Source: an uncultured Mycoplasmatota bacterium | Lineage (GTDB): Bacteria; Bacillota_I; Bacilli_A; RF39; UBA660 | Length of the DNA: 64,000 nt | Direction of reading: 5' to 3' | NCBI GenBank assembly: GCA_900552495.1 | Contig: URZY01000003.1 | Location: forward strand, 1-64,000 | Shown here: piece after piece, positions 15,493 to 24,696 of the stretch | Numbering within the stretch: the stretch's first letter is position 1 | Layout of the letters: the number at the start of each line of letters is the position of its first letter | Made by a program: the position numbers and the translations under genes | The notes under the pieces: generated by a model | Databases searched by the model: none | Told to the model about the DNA's origin: nothing | Seen by the model: only the letters and a program-made list of their open reading frames with translations

Positions 15493-16236
15493 TTATATTT
15501 TTTTATATTTTTTGGTAAGATAATCATTTTCAAGATAGTATTCACTACCCTCTCTGATTAAATGACGGTTATTTCTATAGAAATGATCTTTATTAGTAAT
15601 AAGTTTACTCTTATTGAAAGTGTAACTATTTAAGTATCTTTCTAACAAAAATTTTTCATAGGATAGATTTATCTTTTCTTTTTCTTTTTTTATTTTCAAT
15701 AGTAAAAAAGATGTTATTAGTAAAACATTTAACTTTAAATTGGAAAGATTAAGTAAAAAATAACCAAGGGTAACTAGATAACTAATTCTAATTGTAATAA
15801 TGAGACTTAATTTATAAGGAAATGCTTGGGTTAGAAAAAGATTTAGTAACCTTCCGCCATCAAGGGGACAAATTGGTAATAAATTAAAAAATAATATTCC
15901 ATAATGATAAGCTGCAAAAATATTATGGTATTGTGGAAATATTGATATTAATAAACAATATGTTCCTATTTGAAATAGCGGTCCTGCTATCAATATTAAA
16001 AATTCCTTTAATGGTTTTTCATTTAAAGCCATATCGAATTTAGAAATTCCGCCGAGCGGATATATATAAATTTTATCAACTTCTATGTGGAATAATATAG
16101 CAACTAGAAAGTGACCTAGTTCATGGCAAATAATTAATGTTGAGATTGTAAGAAATGGAATAAATGAAGCTGTAAGAATGGCTATAATTGCAAAAAAGTA
16201 AACTAATGGATTTATTTCTAAATATTTAGATATAAT
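15493..16236 (-). CDS. spoIVFB: SpoIVFB-type site-2 protease (pro-sigma-K processing)
   Basis: The frame is open from about 16236 to 15493 (247 codons). It contains the zinc motif HELGH at about residues 38-42 and the second motif NLLPICPLDGGRLL, in the same order as Bacillus SpoIVFB, plus six or so membrane segments. SpoIVFB cleaves pro-sigma-K in the outer forespore membrane and is held by SpoIVFA, which is encoded directly upstream. No ATG, GTG or TTG exists between the upstream in-frame stop and Met at 16032, and that Met lies after HELGH, so a start there would lose the active site. Either ATT 16236 or ATA 16233 is used, or a base is missing. AAGGA occurs just upstream but closer than usual. 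Confidence 0.8.
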   Translation of the reverse strand: MISKYLEINPLVYFFAIIAILTASFIPFLTISTLIICHELGHFLVAILFHIEVDKIYIYPLGGISKFDMALNEKPLKEFLILIAGPLFQIGTYCLLISIFPQYHNIFAAYHYGILFFNLLPICPLDGGRLLNLFLTQAFPYKLSLIITIRISYLVTLGYFLLNLSNLKLNVLLITSFLLLKIKKEKEKINLSYEKFLLERYLNSYTFNKSKLITNKDHFYRNNRHLIREGSEYYLENDYLTKKYKKI

Positions 16237-16798
16237 CCTTATAATTTAAAGCTTGACCATCTTTTTGAAATACTAAATACAATTTCTTTGATTTAGCTTC
16301 GCCAAGGTAATCACCTTTTTCGATATAGTCATATAGTTTTATATTAGATGTTTCAATATTTGAATAGAAGACATCTACTCCATTAGTTTGCTCTAAAATA
16401 ATAGTTTGACCATAATCTTCTTTTTCGCCAATAAAAATTACTATTCCACTTTCTAAGGCGGGAACCATGTACTTATCAGCAACAGTTAACGCTACACCAT
16501 CTTTATAAGCATGCTTTTCTTTATATTCAATTTTTTCATTAAAAACAGGAACATCATCATATAATAGTTTATCTAATGATATAATATCTCCAAAATATTT
16601 TTTATATAATTCTTTAGCTTGTGTAAATTTCAAACTATTTTCATAAACATTTTTTTCAATAAAAACCTTATTTTTGGGATTTTGTTTTATTAAAATCATT
16701 CCTATTAAAAAAATTAAAATAGTAAGTAAAACCCTAGTAAGAGCAGTTCTTATTTTTTTCTTTAGTGTTAGTTTTTTCTTTAGAACTTTGTTTGGCAT
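16226..16798 (-). CDS. spoIVFA: SpoIVFA-like, M23-fold sporulation protein
   Basis: 190 residues. A basic N-terminus is followed by one membrane segment (about 20-42), a polar region, and a degenerate LytM/M23 fold (PALESGIVIFIGEKEDYGQ, then YSNIETSNIKLYDYIEKGDYLG). The catalytic His/Asp residues of M23 peptidases are absent, as in SpoIVFA. In Bacillus it anchors and inhibits SpoIVFB until the SpoIVB signal arrives. The C-terminal codons overlap the beginning of spoIVFB, which points to translational coupling. Follows mreD by 41 bases. Confidence 0.85.
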   Translation of the reverse strand: MPNKVLKKKLTLKKKIRTALTRVLLTILIFLIGMILIKQNPKNKVFIEKNVYENSLKFTQAKELYKKYFGDIISLDKLLYDDVPVFNEKIEYKEKHAYKDGVALTVADKYMVPALESGIVIFIGEKEDYGQTIILEQTNGVDVFYSNIETSNIKLYDYIEKGDYLGEAKSKKLYLVFQKDGQALNYKDYI

Positions 16799-16839
16799 AT
16801 TTTTCTCCTTTGTATAAAAATATGCAAGGTGGCGAAAGA

Positions 16840-17310
16840 TTATGCTTTTTTTATTTTTTCAAATGATAAATAGATTATTTCAGCATAGATAATATTTAAA
16901 ATAAGTGAGTGACTTATCTTATAGGTTAATCGACTGATGTCTAAAGGGATTATTTGAAATAGAAAAAGCGTTGAAGCAGTTAAAAGTTCAAAACTAGCAA
17001 TTATTAGTGGAATAAAAAAAAGTATTTTTACTTTAGTAATTTTAAAATACTTATAGATATACTTTGAAAGAACCCCAATAACACTAAATATTATTAGATG
17101 AAACAAGAAAAGATTAGTATAAAGCATATCATATATTAGACCGGTTAGAGCAATTAGAATAAAGTAGGTTCTTTCATTTTTTTTGTAAAAATTATAAATT
17201 AAAAATATATTAGAAATTGTAATTAGCGGGATAAAAAACGAAGTATTGGGAATACAACTTGTTAGCAAACCGTCTAATAGAAGTCCAATTATTAATAAGA
17301 TGATAATCAT
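16840..17310 (-). CDS. mreD: Rod shape-determining protein MreD
   Basis: 156 residues, five or six predicted membrane segments over the full length, few conserved polar residues, as is normal for MreD. The start overlaps the stop of mreC (ATGA). MreD works with MreC and the SEDS/PBP elongation complex in the cytoplasmic membrane. The position between mreC and spoIVFA equals the Bacillus order with minC and minD left out. Confidence 0.88.
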   Translation of the reverse strand: MIIILLIIGLLLDGLLTSCIPNTSFFIPLITISNIFLIYNFYKKNERTYFILIALTGLIYDMLYTNLFLFHLIIFSVIGVLSKYIYKYFKITKVKILFFIPLIIASFELLTASTLFLFQIIPLDISRLTYKISHSLILNIIYAEIIYLSFEKIKKA

Positions 17311-18095
17311 TTCTTTTCCTCCTCTAATAAGACCGTAACATAGTGAATATTATTGTAATCTTGTTTTGGAGAAACATAAACAATTTGACTTAAATTATAT
17401 TTATCTGTTTCTGTTTTTACGACTGTGCCAATAAAGATTCCTTGCGGCATTTGTCCTAACCCACTGGTTAAAACAACATCACCCTTATTTATCTTGGTAT
17501 TTTTATCAATGGCTGAAACTTTTAAGAGATTATTTTTTTCATCATAACCATTGAGAATTGCGTAGTGATCTTTATTGTCAATTCTTATAACGACACTTGT
17601 TTTATATGTAACGTCTGAGGTTGTCAGTAGTTTTACTTCACTCGTCTTATTGGTGGTTTTGCTTATTTTACCAATTAAGCCATTTTTGGTAATAACTGCC
17701 ATATCCTTTTTTATGCCATCACTCTTGCCTTTATCAATAGTAATAGAATTAAACCAATAAGAACTATTTCTAGAAATTATTGAAGCATTAGTTGTAGTAT
17801 ACTCTGTTAAAGTGGAATTTAAGTCGAGTAATTCTTTTAATTCCTGAATTTCCTTTTCTAATGAGGCATTGATGTTTTTCTGAATAAGATAACTTTCTGA
17901 CTGATCGGTTTGTTCTTCTTCTGAAATTGCCGCTACTGGAGCAACCAATAATTTATTTATATTTGATAAATAGTCTTTGAGATGGATTTCAAAAGGAAAA
18001 TAGTCTCTATTTAATTTTAAAGATAGTGTCAGCGTACTTAATAACAAAACAAAAACTAATATTTTTTTAATGATATTTTTGTGTTTCTTTTTCAT
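17307..18095 (-). CDS. mreC: Rod shape-determining protein MreC
   Basis: 262 residues: a basic N-terminus, one membrane segment (about 8-26), a coiled coil (about 65-90) and the double beta-barrel region with VISRNSSYWFNSITIDKGKSD-type and GLIGKI..T...SEVKLLT blocks that mark MreC. It scaffolds the elongasome outside the membrane. The start overlaps the radC stop (ATGA). In Bacillus mreB lies between radC and mreC; it is absent here and no trace of it remains in the four-base overlap. Confidence 0.93.
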   Translation of the reverse strand: MKKKHKNIIKKILVFVLLLSTLTLSLKLNRDYFPFEIHLKDYLSNINKLLVAPVAAISEEEQTDQSESYLIQKNINASLEKEIQELKELLDLNSTLTEYTTTNASIISRNSSYWFNSITIDKGKSDGIKKDMAVITKNGLIGKISKTTNKTSEVKLLTTSDVTYKTSVVIRIDNKDHYAILNGYDEKNNLLKVSAIDKNTKINKGDVVLTSGLGQMPQGIFIGTVVKTETDKYNLSQIVYVSPKQDYNNIHYVTVLLEEEKK

Positions 18096-18784
18096 AATAA
18101 CTCCTTTACTTTGGTTGATTTTCTTTCATAAAAACTATAGTAATTATCTTTTCCAATAATTAAATGATCAACTACTGGAATTCCTTGGATTTGACCAATT
18201 TTCATTATTTGGTTTGTGAAATCAATATCGGCGTTACTTGGTGTTGTATCATTTGACGGATGATTATGAAGACAAATTATGTAAGCTGCGCTCAAGAGAT
18301 AAGCTTCTTTAAAAACTTCACGTGGGTGAACAACACTTTCATTAATAGTGCCAATAAAAAGCAACTTTTTAGAAATTAATTGTCTCTTTGTATTAAAATA
18401 TAATGCATAAAAATATTCTTGATTTTTACTAATAAATAAATTACGAAGAGCAAGATAAATCTTTTGGGGATTTCCTAGTTCTATTAATTCTTGACTAATA
18501 GGGAGAAAGATTCTTCTTCCTAATTCAATTGTTGCGAGTAGTTCTATTGCTTTTACCTCTCCTATTCCTTTTATTTGAATAAGACTATTGAAAGTTATAT
18601 TTTTAAAGTTTTGAAGAGAATTATTTTTTAGTATTTCTGTCGATAAATCCTTTACATTTTTATTTTTAGTACCTGTTTTTAAAATAATTGCTAATAACTC
18701 GGCATCACTTAAATATGTAGGTCCGACTTGTTTTAGTCTTTCTCTTGGGCGTTCTCCAAAGGGAATCTCTTTTATTTTGTACAT
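18092..18784 (-). CDS. radC: JAMM-domain protein RadC
   Basis: 230 residues from ATG 18784, six bases after GAGGTG; the GTG at 18793 overlaps this site. N-terminal UPF0758 helix-hairpin-helix region (LIQIKGIGEVKA near 68-79) and a C-terminal JAMM metallo-domain with the complete metal motif H173-x-H175-x7-S183-x2-D186. Length and ends match RadC. Its biological role in Bacillota remains unsettled despite the name. It is translationally coupled to mreC, as part of the conserved radC-mre-spoIVF neighbourhood. Confidence 0.93.
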   Translation of the reverse strand: MYKIKEIPFGERPRERLKQVGPTYLSDAELLAIILKTGTKNKNVKDLSTEILKNNSLQNFKNITFNSLIQIKGIGEVKAIELLATIELGRRIFLPISQELIELGNPQKIYLALRNLFISKNQEYFYALYFNTKRQLISKKLLFIGTINESVVHPREVFKEAYLLSAAYIICLHNHPSNDTTPSNADIDFTNQIMKIGQIQGIPVVDHLIIGKDNYYSFYERKSTKVKELL

Positions 18785-18828
18785 CTTACCCACCTCAATA
18801 GTATTATTAACTAAAAGATTGATAATTC

Positions 18829-19278
18829 TTACTGTTTTTTAATAATTTCTTCATATGAAGCTAAAACAACTTCTTCAATAGTAAGAATTTCATCCTTAGT
18901 AGTTGCTGAATTTAGCAGTAAATCGAATTGAGTAACATTACTTTCAAATTCTGGATTATTAAGCTTTACTTCTTTGATATAAATTTGATACCCATCTTCT
19001 TCATAAAGCGATTTCAGTTTTTTGGCAATTGTTTCTGATTTAGTTATGCCGAGGTAGACATAATATTTTGAGTTTTCTTCATTGACTAATTTAACATTTA
19101 GATTTTTTGTATTCTCCTCGAGAATTGTTTTTGAGGTATAGGATCCCTCCTGAATAAAATAATAAGTGGTTCCGTCAGCAAAAACATTGGCAAGAGAAAG
19201 ATTCGTCGCATAGATTTTACCTCCCACGACGAGCCCTAATAGGAGAATTGCAAGACCTAATACTATTTGTTTTTTCAT
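18829..19278 (-). CDS. SpoIIB-like membrane protein (SPOR-type fold)
   Basis: 149 residues from ATG 19278. One N-terminal membrane segment (about 4-22) leads into a region of alternating strands (TYYFIQEGSYTSK, KYYVYLGITKSE, KKLKSLYEEDGYQIYIKEV) that looks like a SPOR domain, which binds denuded glycan. The gene lies just upstream of radC, the place of spoIIB in Bacillus, so it may do the job of SpoIIB in septal wall remodelling during engulfment. Similarity is by fold pattern and location; sequence identity to SpoIIB is not evident by eye. Confidence 0.6.
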   Translation of the reverse strand: MKKQIVLGLAILLLGLVVGGKIYATNLSLANVFADGTTYYFIQEGSYTSKTILEENTKNLNVKLVNEENSKYYVYLGITKSETIAKKLKSLYEEDGYQIYIKEVKLNNPEFESNVTQFDLLLNSATTKDEILTIEEVVLASYEEIIKKQ

Positions 19279-19354
19279 TATTATCACCAAGTATATAATA
19301 ACTGAACTCTTAGAAGATTTTTGTCGATAATATGACTAAGTTGATAATTTGGCA

Positions 19355-19384
19355 TAAAAAAAGATCCATTAATGGATCTTTTAT
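19355..19384 (-). terminator. Terminator after 809-residue gene
   Basis: AAAAGATCCATT pairs perfectly with AATGGATCTTTT, flanked by A and T runs, overlapping the stop at 19381. Confidence 0.8.
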
Positions 19385-21810
19385 TTTTTTATAACTAAAT
19401 TACGCCCACAGTTTTTGCAGAAATTACCTTTTTGCTTATTAGGTGTTCCGCATGATGGACAAAAATTTCCGACGCTATTTTCTTTATTTGGCACTGTTTC
19501 TTTCTTAACCTCTTGAAGCTTTTTAGGGATAACTGGCTCTGCTAAAATAATATTTTCGCGAATGGAAGTGATTGGTTGTTTTTTCTTTACTTGATTTTCT
19601 AAATTTATCTTTTCCCTTGAGGTAACTGAAGGGGTGATAATTTTCTTATCTTTATTTAGTTCCTTATATGTAGCGAAGATAATGATACTTAAACCTACTA
19701 ATAGTAAATATATCCAAAAAGGAATAATTCCCCAATAATCCCATAATTGAGTAATAATATTTATGATTAAAATAACAATACTGGTGTAAAAAAGCCTTTT
19801 ATATTCAGAATCATTAAAGATCACAAAAATTATTATTAACGCAAGGAGCCCGATATAAATTCCTACTTCTAGGTAACCACTAAAAATAATTGTGGCGGTA
19901 AAGAAGGAATAGAAAACGGTGGCGAGTATATCTTTAGATTTTTTATCGTTGATTAGATATTTTATGATTAGGAATATAACATATAGTATTAAAATATTAA
20001 TGGCTATAATTTTGTATACATAATATCTATAATCTAAGTTTTGAATGATACTTAATAATGGTATAGTAAATGATAAATAATTTATTATACTTAGCCTTTT
20101 CTCTTTAATTGTCATTGTTAAAAGACCAAATACTAAAAGAATCAAGATATTAGCATATAAGCTTGGTAACAATGTATGAGCTAAAATATGTAAATTTAAG
20201 AGAATAAAAATATAGACAAAAACTTTAGCTGGTATCGCTTTAGAACGTAGGAAAATATATAGACTCTCAAGAACTAAAATAATACTAGCAACTACGTTTA
20301 AGGCGTCAATGTTAATTAAAAAACTTAAAATAGTAGCAATGATGATATAAATTAAATAGTATTCTTTAACTTTCTTAGATTTAAAAATACAATCGATTAT
20401 TGTATATATAAGTCCACAAGTAATTAGATTAAAGATAGCAGGAATTTCAAAGTAAGTCTTTGAGATAAAATTTAAAAGAGCAGTAACAAAATAGAATATT
20501 ATAATTGGTTGATAGAAGAAATCAACTTTATTATCTTCTTTAATTAAATTCAAACTACCAATAGCGCTTATTATTAGGTAAATGAAGGTTACGACAACGC
20601 CTTCTAGAGTATTAGCAAATAAATAGTAACTAACAATTATAAACGATACTAAATGGTAAAGCACTTGGCAAGTAACATTTAATGCTTTGTCTTTAGCCAA
20701 TGGTGTATATTTTGTGATGCTTACAATAATTGAAATAGTCATAAAAGTTATTAGCATTGCATTGGCATCATCTGGAATAGCAATTCCTAAAGATAAAATT
20801 ATTAAAATAAAGCTGATGATTCCGGTAGCCACGCTATCAAGGGCAGATGATGTTTTTGTTGCTTGAAGTAACATATCTAAAATATTAATAATACATGTAA
20901 TAATAAGTAATATTAAATTAGAATCAAAACTGTTCATTATAATAAGTGGAAAATACATGTATGTTATTAGTAAAGAGAACTTTTCAAAGGATGTCTTCTT
21001 TGGTTTGCAAAAAATATTTATTAGAAAAGTTACTGAGGTCATTATTAGTAAAATTGCCATGGCTGGGATAGATGCAAAGCTCAAATACATAAATATAGCT
21101 AAGTAACTACTGGTATGGGCTAAATATTTGCATTCATGGTCTTTAAATTTATAAGCGACTAAATAAAAGGCAGTAGCTATTAGGGTGTAGGTAATAGCAT
21201 AAACGAGATTGCTCCCCTCGCCCGCATAACTAAACCATGTTGAATATGGGGCAAAATAACCAATGCCAATAAATGTTAAAACTAAAAAAGCTAAACCTAA
21301 CATGAAATATCCTTTAGTTGTTGACTCTATTTTTAGTACTTTTTCAGAGAAAACCGATAAGCCTAAGAATAATACTCCCATAATGATTAAGAAAAGCAGT
21401 TTGATGGGATCTGTTATGAATTCCCAACTTGTTGTCGCAAATAGAATTCCAGATATCAAGACCATAACTAGCCCGATTTTTAGAAGAATATCAATTCTTT
21501 TAGAATCGGCAGAGATGTTATCTTTAGGTGGTGAGTTAGTGCTATTGGGCTTAGCTGAGGAAATTTCGTCAAATGAAATAAACAATAAAACAGCGGCTAA
21601 TTGATTAAAGATAATTGAGATTATAGCGATAATTAATAATATTGTTCTTTTTCTCTGTAAATCCTCAAGGGATAGTAAACTATTAGCTAGAAGAATAATT
21701 CCGATTGCTAGTAATGGAATAGCTAAAGCAGGTAAAAATGAGATAAAAAATAGAGAGAATATTGTATATGTATATCCTGAAACTTTAATTAAATTATTGG
21801 CATTTGTCAT
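19381..21810 (-). CDS. 809-residue polytopic membrane protein with zinc-ribbon tail
   Basis: Not recognised with certainty. Residues 15-680 contain about twenty or more hydrophobic segments with short loops, resembling DUF2339-type giant membrane proteins. A polar linker is followed by a C-terminal double CxxC zinc ribbon (CPSCG, CKNCG) at residues about 782-804. It lies between valS and the spoIIB-like gene, where Bacillus has folC and comC. GGAGGCC-type ribosome site before ATG 21810. The zinc-ribbon tail is shared in style with the PrsW-like protein at 14157. No enzyme motif is visible in the membrane part. Confidence 0.75.
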   Translation of the reverse strand: MTNANNLIKVSGYTYTIFSLFFISFLPALAIPLLAIGIILLANSLLSLEDLQRKRTILLIIAIISIIFNQLAAVLLFISFDEISSAKPNSTNSPPKDNISADSKRIDILLKIGLVMVLISGILFATTSWEFITDPIKLLFLIIMGVLFLGLSVFSEKVLKIESTTKGYFMLGLAFLVLTFIGIGYFAPYSTWFSYAGEGSNLVYAITYTLIATAFYLVAYKFKDHECKYLAHTSSYLAIFMYLSFASIPAMAILLIMTSVTFLINIFCKPKKTSFEKFSLLITYMYFPLIIMNSFDSNLILLIITCIINILDMLLQATKTSSALDSVATGIISFILIILSLGIAIPDDANAMLITFMTISIIVSITKYTPLAKDKALNVTCQVLYHLVSFIIVSYYLFANTLEGVVVTFIYLIISAIGSLNLIKEDNKVDFFYQPIIIFYFVTALLNFISKTYFEIPAIFNLITCGLIYTIIDCIFKSKKVKEYYLIYIIIATILSFLINIDALNVVASIILVLESLYIFLRSKAIPAKVFVYIFILLNLHILAHTLLPSLYANILILLVFGLLTMTIKEKRLSIINYLSFTIPLLSIIQNLDYRYYVYKIIAINILILYVIFLIIKYLINDKKSKDILATVFYSFFTATIIFSGYLEVGIYIGLLALIIIFVIFNDSEYKRLFYTSIVILIINIITQLWDYWGIIPFWIYLLLVGLSIIIFATYKELNKDKKIITPSVTSREKINLENQVKKKQPITSIRENIILAEPVIPKKLQEVKKETVPNKENSVGNFCPSCGTPNKQKGNFCKNCGRNLVIKK

Positions 21811-21872
21811 AATAGGCCTCCTTACTATATTTAAGTATAATATATTTAGTTAGTTATGTCTATTAGTAGATC

Positions 21873-21917
21873 AAAAAAAGATAAGTTCTAGACTGTTAAA
21901 GTGCACTTATCTTTTTG
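21873..21917 (-). terminator. Terminator of valS
   Basis: AAAAAGATAAGT and ACTTATCTTTTT arms with an 18-base loop and a T run, just after the valS stop. Confidence 0.85.
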
Positions 21918-21920
21918 CGA

Positions 21921-24458
21921 TTACATATTTTTTAAGTTGGCTAACTTTTCTTCTTCTTCAGCTAACTTTTGACGGTCCATTTCAACAATATTAGCAGGGG
22001 CCTTGTTTACATAATTTTCATTTGATAAAAGTCCTTTACGACGAGCAATAGATGCCTCCAATTTCTTTATTTCTTCTTCTATAGCTTTAGTGTCAATTGT
22101 TTCTTGCTCGAAAAAATATGTAATTGTAATATTAGCGGACTTATAGTTTACACTAATCATGCCATCTTTTGGCTGAGTATTAAGATTTTCATCTGTTATT
22201 TTTAACTGTGATTTGTAAATACTAGTTAAGTTTTCATTACTACAAGTTAATTTTACTAGAGCCGTTTTAGTAATTTTGTTTGTAGCTTTTAAATTACGGA
22301 TAGCAACGATATCTTCTAAAACTTTTTCTAGTTGTGCTGATTCTTCTTTGTAAATAGCTTTTTTATTATAAGTTGGATAAGAAGAAATCATAATTGATTC
22401 CGTTTCTTTGATTGGAAGCATTGAATAGATTTCTTCTGTTACATATGGCATAAATGGATGCAACAATTTAAGAATATCTGTTAATGTATCTAAAAGAATG
22501 GTTTTTGTTGTCTGTGTTTGTCCTGTTTTAGTAAGCTCAATATACCAGTCACAAAAATCTTCCCAAATGAAACTATATAATTCGGCGCCTACATTATGAA
22601 AATCATATTTATCCATATTTTTAATAGTAGTCTTAATTAGCTCATTTTTCTTAGTTAAAATCCACTTATCATATAGTGTAAGATCATCATTATTTATTTT
22701 ACGTTCTTTCAAGTCCTGAATATTCATTAATACGAAGCGAGACGCATTCCATAATTTATTAATAAAATTCCATGATGATTTAACCTTTTCTTCATCATAG
22801 CGTAAATCCATTCCAGGTGCTGAATTGGTCGTTAAAAAGTATCTTAAAGCATCACAACCATAATTTTCAATTACATCCATTGGGTCAACACCATTTCCTA
22901 ATGACTTTGACATTTTACGTCCATCTTTATCACGAATAAGGCCATGGATTAAACAATCTTTAAATGGGCGTTTGCCTGTAAACTCTAATCCTTGAAAAGT
23001 CATTCTGTTTACCCAAAATGGAATAATGTCATAGCCAGTTACCAAAACATTATTTGGATAATAGCGATCTAGGAGCTCCGTGCTTTCTGGCCAACCTAAA
23101 GTTGAAAATGGCCATAAAGCTGATGAGAACCAAGTGTCTAAAACATCCGGATCTTGAACCCAGCCTTCTCCAGGGCAATCAGCCTGTACTTTTACTTTAT
23201 CGTCTTTGTACCAAGCAGGGATTCTATGCCCCCACCAAAGTTGTCTAGAAATACACCAATCATATGTTATTTCCATCCAGTGATTCATTGTCTTTTCGTA
23301 ACGTGATGGAACAAAATTTACCTTAGTATCTTTATTCTTTTGATTTTCTAAAACGCGATCTGCTAATGGGCGCATCTTGACAAACCATTGTTTAGATAGA
23401 TAAGGCTCTACAACTGCATCACTTCTTTCAGAATGTCCTACTGAGTGTGTCATTTCTTCTATCTTTATTAATAAATTTTGAGCTTTTAAGTCTTCTAATA
23501 AGGCTTTGCGACATTCTTCACGGGTCATCCCACAATACTTACCGGCATTTTCGTTCATAGTAGCATTGGGATTCATGACAACTATTCTTTCTAAATTATG
23601 TCTGTTACCTACTTCAAAGTCGTTTGGGTCATGTGCCGGAGTAATTTTAACTACTCCTGTTCCAAATTCTGGGTCAGCATGTTCATCACCTACAATTGGA
23701 ATAGGCTTATTAACAATTGGTAAAATAACATTCTTACCAATTAAATCTTTGTAGCGATTATCATTGGGGTTAACTGCAACGGCGGTATCACCAAATAATG
23801 TTTCAGGGCGAGTTGTCGCTACTTCTAAATAACGATCTTCTCCTTCCAAATAGTATTTTAAGTGATAGAAAGCGCCTTTATCTTCTTTGTAAATTACCTC
23901 TTCAGTTGATAGTGCAGTCATCTGTTCTGGGTCCCAATTAATAATACGCTCGCCACGATAGATTAATCCTTTATTATAGAGATCAATAAACACTTGGTTT
24001 ACCGCTTTGCTTAAGCCTTCATCTAATGTAAACCTTTCTTTTGTGTAATCTACTGAAATTCCCATTTTAGCCCATTGATCGTGGATTGTTTCAGCATATT
24101 CATGTTTCCAAGCCCATGCTTGCTCTAACCAATCTTCTCTTTTCATATCACGAGGTCTTATTCCTTGTTCTTTTAGTCGCTTATCTACTTTTGCTTGTGT
24201 AGCGATTCCTGCATGATCCATTCCTGGTAACCATAAACAGTCATACCCTTGCATTCTCTTGTATCTAATTATTATATCTTGAAGAGTTACATCCCATGCG
24301 TGTCCTAAATGTAATTTACCAGTTACATTTGGTGGAGGAATTACAATACAGAATGGTGTTTTGTCACTTTTACTGTCAGCTTTAAAATAGCCTTTTGTTT
24401 TCCAATTTTCATATTTGCCTTGTTCAACTTCATGTGGATTATATTTTTTATCTAACAT
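21921..24458 (-). CDS. valS: Valyl-tRNA synthetase
   Basis: 845 residues from ATG 24458, nine bases after GAGG; the ATG at 24467 touches that ribosome site. Class I synthetase with the HIGH-type motif KLHLGHAWD near residue 50, the editing domain (TTRPETLFGDTAVAVNP) and the KMSKS signature (DGRKMSKSLGNGVDP) near 530, an anticodon-binding domain, and the C-terminal coiled coil typical of ValRS (about 780-845). Charges tRNA-Val in the cytoplasm. It is controlled by the valine T-box leader at 24697-24924. The tRNA-Val (TAC) that the leader would sense is at 33960. Confidence 0.97.
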   Translation of the reverse strand: MLDKKYNPHEVEQGKYENWKTKGYFKADSKSDKTPFCIVIPPPNVTGKLHLGHAWDVTLQDIIIRYKRMQGYDCLWLPGMDHAGIATQAKVDKRLKEQGIRPRDMKREDWLEQAWAWKHEYAETIHDQWAKMGISVDYTKERFTLDEGLSKAVNQVFIDLYNKGLIYRGERIINWDPEQMTALSTEEVIYKEDKGAFYHLKYYLEGEDRYLEVATTRPETLFGDTAVAVNPNDNRYKDLIGKNVILPIVNKPIPIVGDEHADPEFGTGVVKITPAHDPNDFEVGNRHNLERIVVMNPNATMNENAGKYCGMTREECRKALLEDLKAQNLLIKIEEMTHSVGHSERSDAVVEPYLSKQWFVKMRPLADRVLENQKNKDTKVNFVPSRYEKTMNHWMEITYDWCISRQLWWGHRIPAWYKDDKVKVQADCPGEGWVQDPDVLDTWFSSALWPFSTLGWPESTELLDRYYPNNVLVTGYDIIPFWVNRMTFQGLEFTGKRPFKDCLIHGLIRDKDGRKMSKSLGNGVDPMDVIENYGCDALRYFLTTNSAPGMDLRYDEEKVKSSWNFINKLWNASRFVLMNIQDLKERKINNDDLTLYDKWILTKKNELIKTTIKNMDKYDFHNVGAELYSFIWEDFCDWYIELTKTGQTQTTKTILLDTLTDILKLLHPFMPYVTEEIYSMLPIKETESIMISSYPTYNKKAIYKEESAQLEKVLEDIVAIRNLKATNKITKTALVKLTCSNENLTSIYKSQLKITDENLNTQPKDGMISVNYKSANITITYFFEQETIDTKAIEEEIKKLEASIARRKGLLSNENYVNKAPANIVEMDRQKLAEEEEKLANLKNM

Positions 24459-24508
24459 TATTATCATCCTCTTTCTTTTTATAAAATCAATTCTTTAAAT
24501 TTTACCTA

Positions 24509-24679
24509 TTAATTACAGTTAATAAAATGTGGAAGTAAGCTGCAAGCAGTCTTTACTTTGGCGACGAGAGGGTCATTGGTTGCAATAATACAAGGAGTTA
24601 TTGTAATCTTATAGAAATTTTTGGATATTATTAGCTTGTTTTTACTGGATGTAGTTTCTGCATTTCTTATCTTAGACAT
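24509..24679 (-). CDS. 56-residue ORF between T-box and valS
   Basis: ATG 24679 is preceded by AAGGAGG with five-base spacing, one of the best ribosome sites in the window. The frame runs 56 codons to 24509 and encodes a basic, Thr/Lys/Ile-rich peptide with two Cys near the end and no known motif. It would be the first gene released by the T-box antiterminator. It could be a small protein, a translated leader, or a remnant. Codon use is not informative at this length. Confidence 0.45.
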   Translation of the reverse strand: MSKIRNAETTSSKNKLIISKNFYKITITPCIIATNDPLVAKVKTACSLLPHFINCN

Positions 24680-24696
24680 TTTTACCTCCTTAAAAT

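Noticed and set aside
23054..23754. Plus-strand ORFs inside valS
   Set aside because: Shadows of a highly conserved minus-strand gene, without ribosome sites.
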